A stretch of 64,000 nucleotides of DNA, taken from Acanthosepion esculentum. Its lineage: Eukaryota; Mollusca; Cephalopoda; Sepiida; Sepiidae. Positions 59,035-64,000 of this stretch are shown here, in pieces. The position numbers and the translations under genes are program-made. How positions within the stretch are numbered: the first letter of the stretch is position 1; every line of letters starts with the position of its first letter. The DNA is taken from positions 54,649,246-54,713,245 of the forward strand of contig OZ038479.1 of the NCBI GenBank assembly GCA_964036315.1. Reading direction: 5' to 3'. The notes under the pieces are model-generated. The model did not search any database, was not told the DNA's origin, and saw only the letters and a list, made by a program, of their open reading frames with translations.

Positions 59035-59615
59035 GAGTGAAAGAGAATGAAAAAGACTTTCGAAGGAACTAAAATCCAAATCCTAAACAGGATTCAATAG
59101 ATAAACATTTACTCCTGTTCAAAAAGTCATCTGAACTGGATGATAGGCAAGCCGATCTACTCTTACTGAGTAAAGAAAAAAAAAAAAAAATTTCAGAGGC
59201 GTTAAAAGTATAGAGTTGAAGTAAACTTTAGAAGGAACTGGAAAGCCAACCCTAAACAAGAAACTAGGGATAAATCTTGACTCCTCCTCAAAAGACTGGG
59301 GAGGTTTGTGAACTGGATGATAAGTTGAACCAATTTTCTCCTTTTGATGAAAGAAAAAAATAAATTATAAATAAAATTTCAGCATTTAGACAGTCTTTAG
59401 AAGTACAGAATTGAAGCAGACTTTAGAAAGAAATGGAAACTCAATGCTAAACAGGAAATGAGGGGATAAACTTCTATTCCTGTTCAAAAGACTAGGTAGG
59501 TTCAGAACCCCCTCCCACTGGTCCTTTGAACAGGAGGAGATGTTTATCCCTTGTTTCAAGTTTAGAATTGAGTTTTTGGTTCCTACTAGAGTTTCTTTCA
59601 ATGCACCTGCTTACA
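59035..59615. repeat. Array of three direct and one inverted copies, unit about 170 bp
   Basis: Direct copies begin about 59035, 59195 and 59395 (AAGGAACT..AA..CCAA, CCTAAACA.GA..., GATAAAC.T..ACTCCTG TTCAAAAG words). An inverted copy at 59515-59610 reads TTGAACAGGAGGAGATGTTT. Together with the inverted copy at 57960 this forms a large mirrored arrangement. The small minus frame 59386-59601 is within it. Confidence 0.65.
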
Positions 59616-59959
59616 TCACAACACTCAATGGTTTTGACTTAAAAGATTAAGAAAATTTAACAATTAAAAAATGTATTTTATACACATTTATCATGTGACT
59701 TCTAACAGCCTATTTTTTAAAAATTGTTGTTACACTATCTCTAAAATTTATTAAACTCACAAATTTGTCTCTACATACCCGGATGATGACCCCAAAAAGT
59801 TGAAAGCTTAGACCATATTATTTTAGTTTTTCTTCAAAAATGAACATAGGATAATTCTTGATAGATTTGGTCCTTGTTTGAAAAGGTTTATTCATAATTT
59901 GGAAAAGTCATTAAAATAATTCAAGTCTATCATTTTCAGTATTTGCCTGAAAGAAGCAA

Positions 59960-60207
59960 AAACCTATGTAATTATTATTATATCAGCTTTTAAACAATGT
60001 CATTATTAAAGAAAATTGCATACTTTTAGTTGTCTAATAGAAGCTGGGGGGGGGGAGTTGTACATATTTTGAGGAAATTTTCCAACCACCCTAAGTTTAT
60101 TAAGAACTTGTTTAAGTAATTTCAGTTTTCTTCACAGCTCAAAAGAAAACATATAGCTCTCCAAACTTATCTGAAAATATAAATACCCAAACTTCACAAT
60201 AAAGTTT
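59960..60207. other. 3' flank of ZNF-4, duplicated at ZNF-3
   Basis: It matches 42810-43030, including CAAACTTATCTGAAAATATA. A GGGGGGGGG run is at 60047-60055. Confidence 0.65.
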
Positions 60208-61485
60208 CTATCCAGAGTGTGTTTGCATATGGCGCTCCAAATGTGACTTGCACGAAAAACCTGATGCACAAACTTTACAAGTGTATTTCTTTCTAGTGTG
60301 TGTTTTCATATGGCATACCAAACTTGACTTCACTGAAAATGCAGACCTACAAACTTCACAAGAATAGGGTTTTTCTCCAGTGTGTTTTCGCATATGATAC
60401 ACCAAATATGACTTCTGGGGAAATGCAGATCCACAAACTTCACAAGAATATGGTTTTTCCCCTGTGTGTATTCGGATATGTCTCTCCAAATGTGACTTCC
60501 GGGAAAATGCAGATTCACAAACCTCACAAGAATATGGTTTCTCTCCAGTATGTGTTCGCATATGGCGTGCCAAAAGTGACTTCTGTGAGAATGCAGATCC
60601 ACAAACTTCACAAGAATATGGTTTCTCTTTAGTGTGTGTTCGCATATGGTACTCCAAACTTGACTTCCGTAAAAATGCAATTTCACAAAGTTCACAAGAA
60701 TATGATTTCACTCCAGTGTGTATTTGCATATGTTTCTTCCAATTTGACTGCAGTGAAAATGCAGATCCACAAATTTCACAGGCATAAGGTTTCTCTCCAG
60801 TGTGTGTTCGCATATGGCCTTTCAAATGTGACTTCATTGAAAATGCAGATCCACAAATCTCACAATCATATGGCTTTTCTCCAGTGTGTCTACGCATATG
60901 GTACTCAAAATGTGACTTCCATGAAAACCTTGATGCACAAACTTTACAAGTGTATGGTTTGTCTCCAGTGTGTGCTTTCACATGGACATGCAAAGCTGAC
61001 ATCCGTGAAAATGCAGCATCACAAACTCCACAGGAATATGGTTTCTCTCCAGTGTGTCTTCGCATATGCTGCTCCAAACCTGACTTCCGTAAAAATGCAA
61101 TTCCACAAACTTCACAAGAATATGATTTCACTCCAGTGTGTATTTGCATATGGTTCTTCAAAGTTGACTGCACTGAAAATGCAGATCCACAAATTTCACA
61201 AGCATATGGTTTCTCTCCAGTGTGTGTTCGCATATGGTATGACAAATGTGACTTCTGTGAAAATGCAGATCCACAAATTTCACAATTATATGGCTTTTCT
61301 CCAGTGTGTATACGTCTATGACATTCAAAATGTGACTTATTTGAAAATGCAGATTTACAAATATCACAAGAATATCGTTTCTCCCTAGTGTGTGTTTTCA
61401 CATGGACTTGCAAAGCTGACATCTGTGAAAATGTAGTGCCACAAACATCACAAGAATATGGTTTCTCTCCAGTGTGTATTTGCAT
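60208..61485 (-). CDS. C2H2 zinc-finger protein ZNF-4, 15 fingers
   Basis: The longest frame in the window (425 residues) holds fifteen complete C-x2-C-x12-H-x3-H fingers with TGEKPY, TGVKSY and TGDKPY linkers, and ends THSG like ZNF-1. Fingers 1-5 and 6-10 are a duplicated five-finger block: 1/6 share MSAL-x-VHVK, 2/7 KSHFE, 3/8 [14 protein letters not shown], 4/9 CEICGSAFS...MQIHTGVKSYSC, 5/10 AFLRKS. The helix has Ser at position 2 in all fifteen fingers, while -1, 3 and 6 vary. No effector domain is seen. The start is [12 protein letters not shown]; upstream fingers exist but are frameshifted (MKSGLVFHTE frame, 61664 down to 61398), so the array was once longer or the start lies elsewhere. 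Likely nuclear DNA-binding protein. Confidence 0.87.
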   Translation of the reverse strand: MQIHTGEKPYSCDVCGTTFSQMSALQVHVKTHTREKRYSCDICKSAFSNKSHFECHRRIHTGEKPYNCEICGSAFSQKSHLSYHMRTHTGEKPYACEICGSAFSVQSTLKNHMQIHTGVKSYSCEVCGIAFLRKSGLEQHMRRHTGEKPYSCGVCDAAFSRMSALHVHVKAHTGDKPYTCKVCASRFSWKSHFEYHMRRHTGEKPYDCEICGSAFSMKSHLKGHMRTHTGEKPYACEICGSAFSLQSNWKKHMQIHTGVKSYSCELCEIAFLRKSSLEYHMRTHTKEKPYSCEVCGSAFSQKSLLARHMRTHTGEKPYSCEVCESAFSRKSHLERHIRIHTGEKPYSCEVCGSAFPQKSYLVYHMRKHTGEKPYSCEVCRSAFSVKSSLVCHMKTHTRKKYTCKVCASGFSCKSHLERHMQTHSG

Positions 61486-61913
61486 GATACACTAAAACTG
61501 ACCAAAAAGAAAATGCAGATCCACAAACTTGACAATAATATAGGTTCTCTCCAGTGTCTCACTAAATATGATCTGTATGAAAATACAGATCTAAAAATGT
61601 GTTTCTCTTGAATTAGTGTTTCTGTATGGAAGACTAAACCTGACTTCATTAGAACAAGTTGCAAACTTCAGAAGAATATGGTTTCCATCTAATGTTTACT
61701 CATATGCAGAAAAGACAAACCACACATTTCAAAGCATGCTTGTTGGCAGTTAATACTCACTGTGTCACTTTCAAAAATACACAACTTTTACAAGAATATT
61801 GTAGTATATATTTCTGTTCTTGATAGAAAGTCAAGAATCTTGTTTCCTTTCATTCAAATTTCCAGTAATAACGGTTTTCATGTATATCGGGATTTTCTGT
61901 ACAGCTGAAGGAT
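61486..61913 (-). other. 5' leader of ZNF-4 exon with dead fingers and splice acceptor
   Basis: On the minus strand CTATTGCTTTTTCTTCACAG is followed at 61913 by ATCCTTCAGCTGTACAG. Two finger remnants lie at 61490-61640: one keeps HWREPILL..., which is a TGEKPYYC-type linker read out of frame. It lacks 15 bases that are present in the ZNF-3 copy. Confidence 0.65.
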
Positions 61914-61919
61914 CTGTGA

Positions 61920-62740
61920 AGAAAAAGCAATAGAAGATATATTAAGAGAGTGAACGACATATAAAATTAATTTATATTGTAATAATTAGATGTTATATAA
62001 TAATGCTATTTTAAATGAGCACAAGCAGAAAATAATGTAGCTGTCATAGAAAATCGAAGACATTGGTCTTGTGAACTGTGAAACAAGATCACTTGACCTT
62101 CCAACTTTGTCCAATATATAAATGGTAAAGTTGATGTTAAAAATTTCCACAAAACATTGATTATTTAACAGGGAATGATCTATTATGACATGTCTCTAAT
62201 TTGTATTTAGATACATTGTATTTATTTTCAATTTTTCTACTTGAATTGTTCAGCTATATTGCATGTGACCCATTATTGTACATAATTAGGTTACAATAAA
62301 ATTTGTATTTTATATGAATACTACCATATGAAAATAGCAGAGTTGGATTGAGGGGCGAGGTGTATCATAAATTGGGATGGGGGCACCTACCCTGGTGTCT
62401 GTATAAAGATGTGTAAATAGTTCCAGTTTAACATATTTTTCTATTTCTTTGAATATCAATAGAAGTGTTTTGTAATTTCATGCCACAATAATGAACTGCT
62501 CACTAAGATTACAAACCTTCCTTTCTTGAAGACTGCATAGTTACTGAGAATAAATAAACCAAATGTCTTTGGTAGCATGAAGTGAAAAGTTCCATACATC
62601 TACAAAACAGATAAAAAATGAATATCAATCATATTCTGCTGAAAGTTTGCTTTAATTGGATCACCTTCATGAATGGAATAAAACAATATTCCTTCATTTT
62701 TCATAAAAATGAAATGTGATTCAAAGAAGAGAATTTGCTG
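61920..62740. repeat. Duplicated upstream flank of ZNF-4
   Basis: It matches 44660-45790: AGAAAATAATGTAGCTGTCA, CCAACTTTGTCCAATATATA, AGGTTACAATAAAATTTGTA and TTTGGTAGCATGAAGTGAAA in order. Confidence 0.7.
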
Positions 62741-62806
62741 TTCAATGACATAATTTATCATAAGTTATAAAACAGAAGATCAAATTATGTTTGCTTTTCA
62801 TTTCAG

Positions 62807-62972
62807 CTGCCATTTTGCACCAGAGAGAGGGATCAGTGTTCGCACGGAGACCAGCACAACCAATGGTTGCAGGGGCTGCAGGCAATTTTTGTTCCTGGCC
62901 TGGGTGTATGCACTTCGGTTCCCACCTTAAAAAAAGACCTTGTGTCACAACTTGTTTTAGTGGGGAGACAGA
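62807..62972 (+). other. Candidate exon on the plus strand, unknown gene
   Basis: A GC-richer island in AT-rich surroundings. It is preceded by TTTGCTTTTCATTTCAG, a strong acceptor-like sequence, and followed by CAGA|GTAAAT, a donor-like sequence (166 bp). The frame starting CTG CCA is open through to 62990 (LPFCTRERDQCSHGDQ). An overlapping frame (AAILHQREGSVFARRPAQ) is also open, so the reading frame is undecided. No domain is recognised. A repeat tail or retrocopy piece is the alternative. Confidence 0.3.
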
Positions 62973-62979
62973 GTAAATA

Positions 62980-64000
62980 CCTAGTGTACTAAGTCAAAGG
63001 TCAACAAAAATTTGTTAACCATTGATTTTGTTTGTTGCATATTTTCATGTTATTTTATGTAATATTAACATTAATTCCTGACATTTTTAAATAATAATTA
63101 TGTCACTTTTTCATATAAAAATTTATTTGTTGTATAATAAAAATGTAAACAAAAAAATAAGGATATTTATTGAATTGGTCCACATTTAACCACAAATAAC
63201 AAATTCTATTGATTTTTATAGCCATGGTTCTCATGTGAGTATTAATCAGCATTAAAAGACTTTTCTAGATATACAACTTCATCACACTGAGAGATATGAA
63301 AATGTTAGTATATAGTGGCAGATGCCAAAATCTGCCATTTTGAATTGTAAATTCAGTAAAACCCTTTTAGCTCAAACCACAGTCAAAAGTCCATCACAAA
63401 ATTTTGAATATATCTTGCCATAATGCAGACAAATTTTTTTAAAAATTAAAGATATGTTTATGAGAAATTAAAGGTCAAAGGTTAAAATCAAATTATTTTA
63501 TTTTACCACTAAACAAAAATATATCACATTTTAGATCTATACAAGTACTTTAAAATGTATATAATTTAACTGTGAAAAAACAACCAAAATCTTTGTGACA
63601 ATTTTCCAAAATTCACCTTTTTGGCAAAGGTCAAAGAATTCTGACCTAGTAATGTAAAATAGGCACCATTCAATTTATATCATGGAGCTCTATAAGTGGA
63701 TCAAATTTGAAAAAAATCCACGTATGTGATGGTCGAACTCTTGTTGATTGGACATGGAATGCCTCATATTCTATTTTAAAATATTGTAAAAAAAGAATTT
63801 TTTTATCTCTGAGGTGGATGTTTTTATGAGGTATTGACACATTTATCGACAATCTGATGGTTGGGATATCTAAGGAGGAAATAATCATAATAAAATTACA
63901 TGGTGAATACAACATAAATGCAGTTGGTAAAAATTCTAGCTGCCCAGTAATCTTAAAAATTTTAAATATTTTAAGCATTCTAATTTATTTATTTTAGGCA
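62980..64000. other. AT-rich spacer to window end
   Basis: No gene supported. The minus frame 63670-63978 is AT-driven and without a domain. If the ZNF-4 unit follows the others, its exon 1 block would lie near or beyond this end. Confidence 0.35.

Overview
This is an AT-rich, repeat-dense eukaryotic window with short open frames, splice-site-like junctions, SINEs, Tc1/mariner transposons, LINE and Penelope-like fragments and solo LTRs. The only long intact coding frames are arrays of C2H2 zinc fingers joined by TGEKPY linkers. A locus built of tandem C2H2 arrays in this repeat setting fits a cephalopod mollusc, probably an octopus. That is inference from the style of the proteins and repeats; no species marker is visible.

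All zinc-finger units lie on the minus strand. Three arrays are open: ZNF-1 (4518-5210, 8 fingers), ZNF-2 (21616-22407, 9 fingers) and ZNF-4 (60208-61485, 15 fingers). One is a frameshifted pseudogene (about 43020-44350), a close relative of ZNF-4. One is a heavily decayed tandem remnant (about 18200-21040). Upstream of all four main arrays lies a conserved leader that starts just after a matching 3' splice site (exon starts 5534, 22716, 44655 and 61913). Farther upstream of three of them is a paralogous block holding a donor-like site (exon ends 10002, 27968 and 47056). I read this as one duplicated gene unit: a noncoding first exon, an intron of 2.4-5.2 kb, then a last exon carrying leader and fingers. 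The window appears to be a locally duplicated, partly dying cluster of zinc-finger genes; the proteins are presumably nuclear DNA-binding factors.

Layout: 0-0.8 kb Penelope-like fragment; 1.5-3.7 kb 190-bp repeats and SINEs; 4.2-10.4 kb ZNF-1 unit; 11.2-11.5 kb a candidate coding exon of unknown gene; 12-17.4 kb repeats and a tandem duplication; 17.4-21.4 kb decayed finger array with LINE pieces; 21.6-29.2 kb ZNF-2 unit; 29.3-31.7 kb duplicated blocks with a mariner MITE, a solo LTR and a minisatellite-bearing element; 32.8-36.7 kb SINEs and a full-length dead mariner; 37-42.5 kb a second solo LTR, a repeat family, a deleted Tc1 and a mariner remnant; 42.5-48 kb ZNF-3 pseudogene unit; 49.4-52.4 kb Ty3-like and Penelope-like remnants; 53.4-57.4 kb a SINE, a foldback element and a full-length dead Tc1; 58-59.6 kb repeat arrays; 59.9-62.7 kb ZNF-4 unit; 62.8-63.0 kb a candidate exon on the plus strand.

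The transposons are mostly dead copies, but they help with timing: several sit inside one copy of a duplicated block and not the other, so they arrived after the zinc-finger locus had already multiplied. I found no tRNA or rRNA gene, CRISPR array or viral gene.
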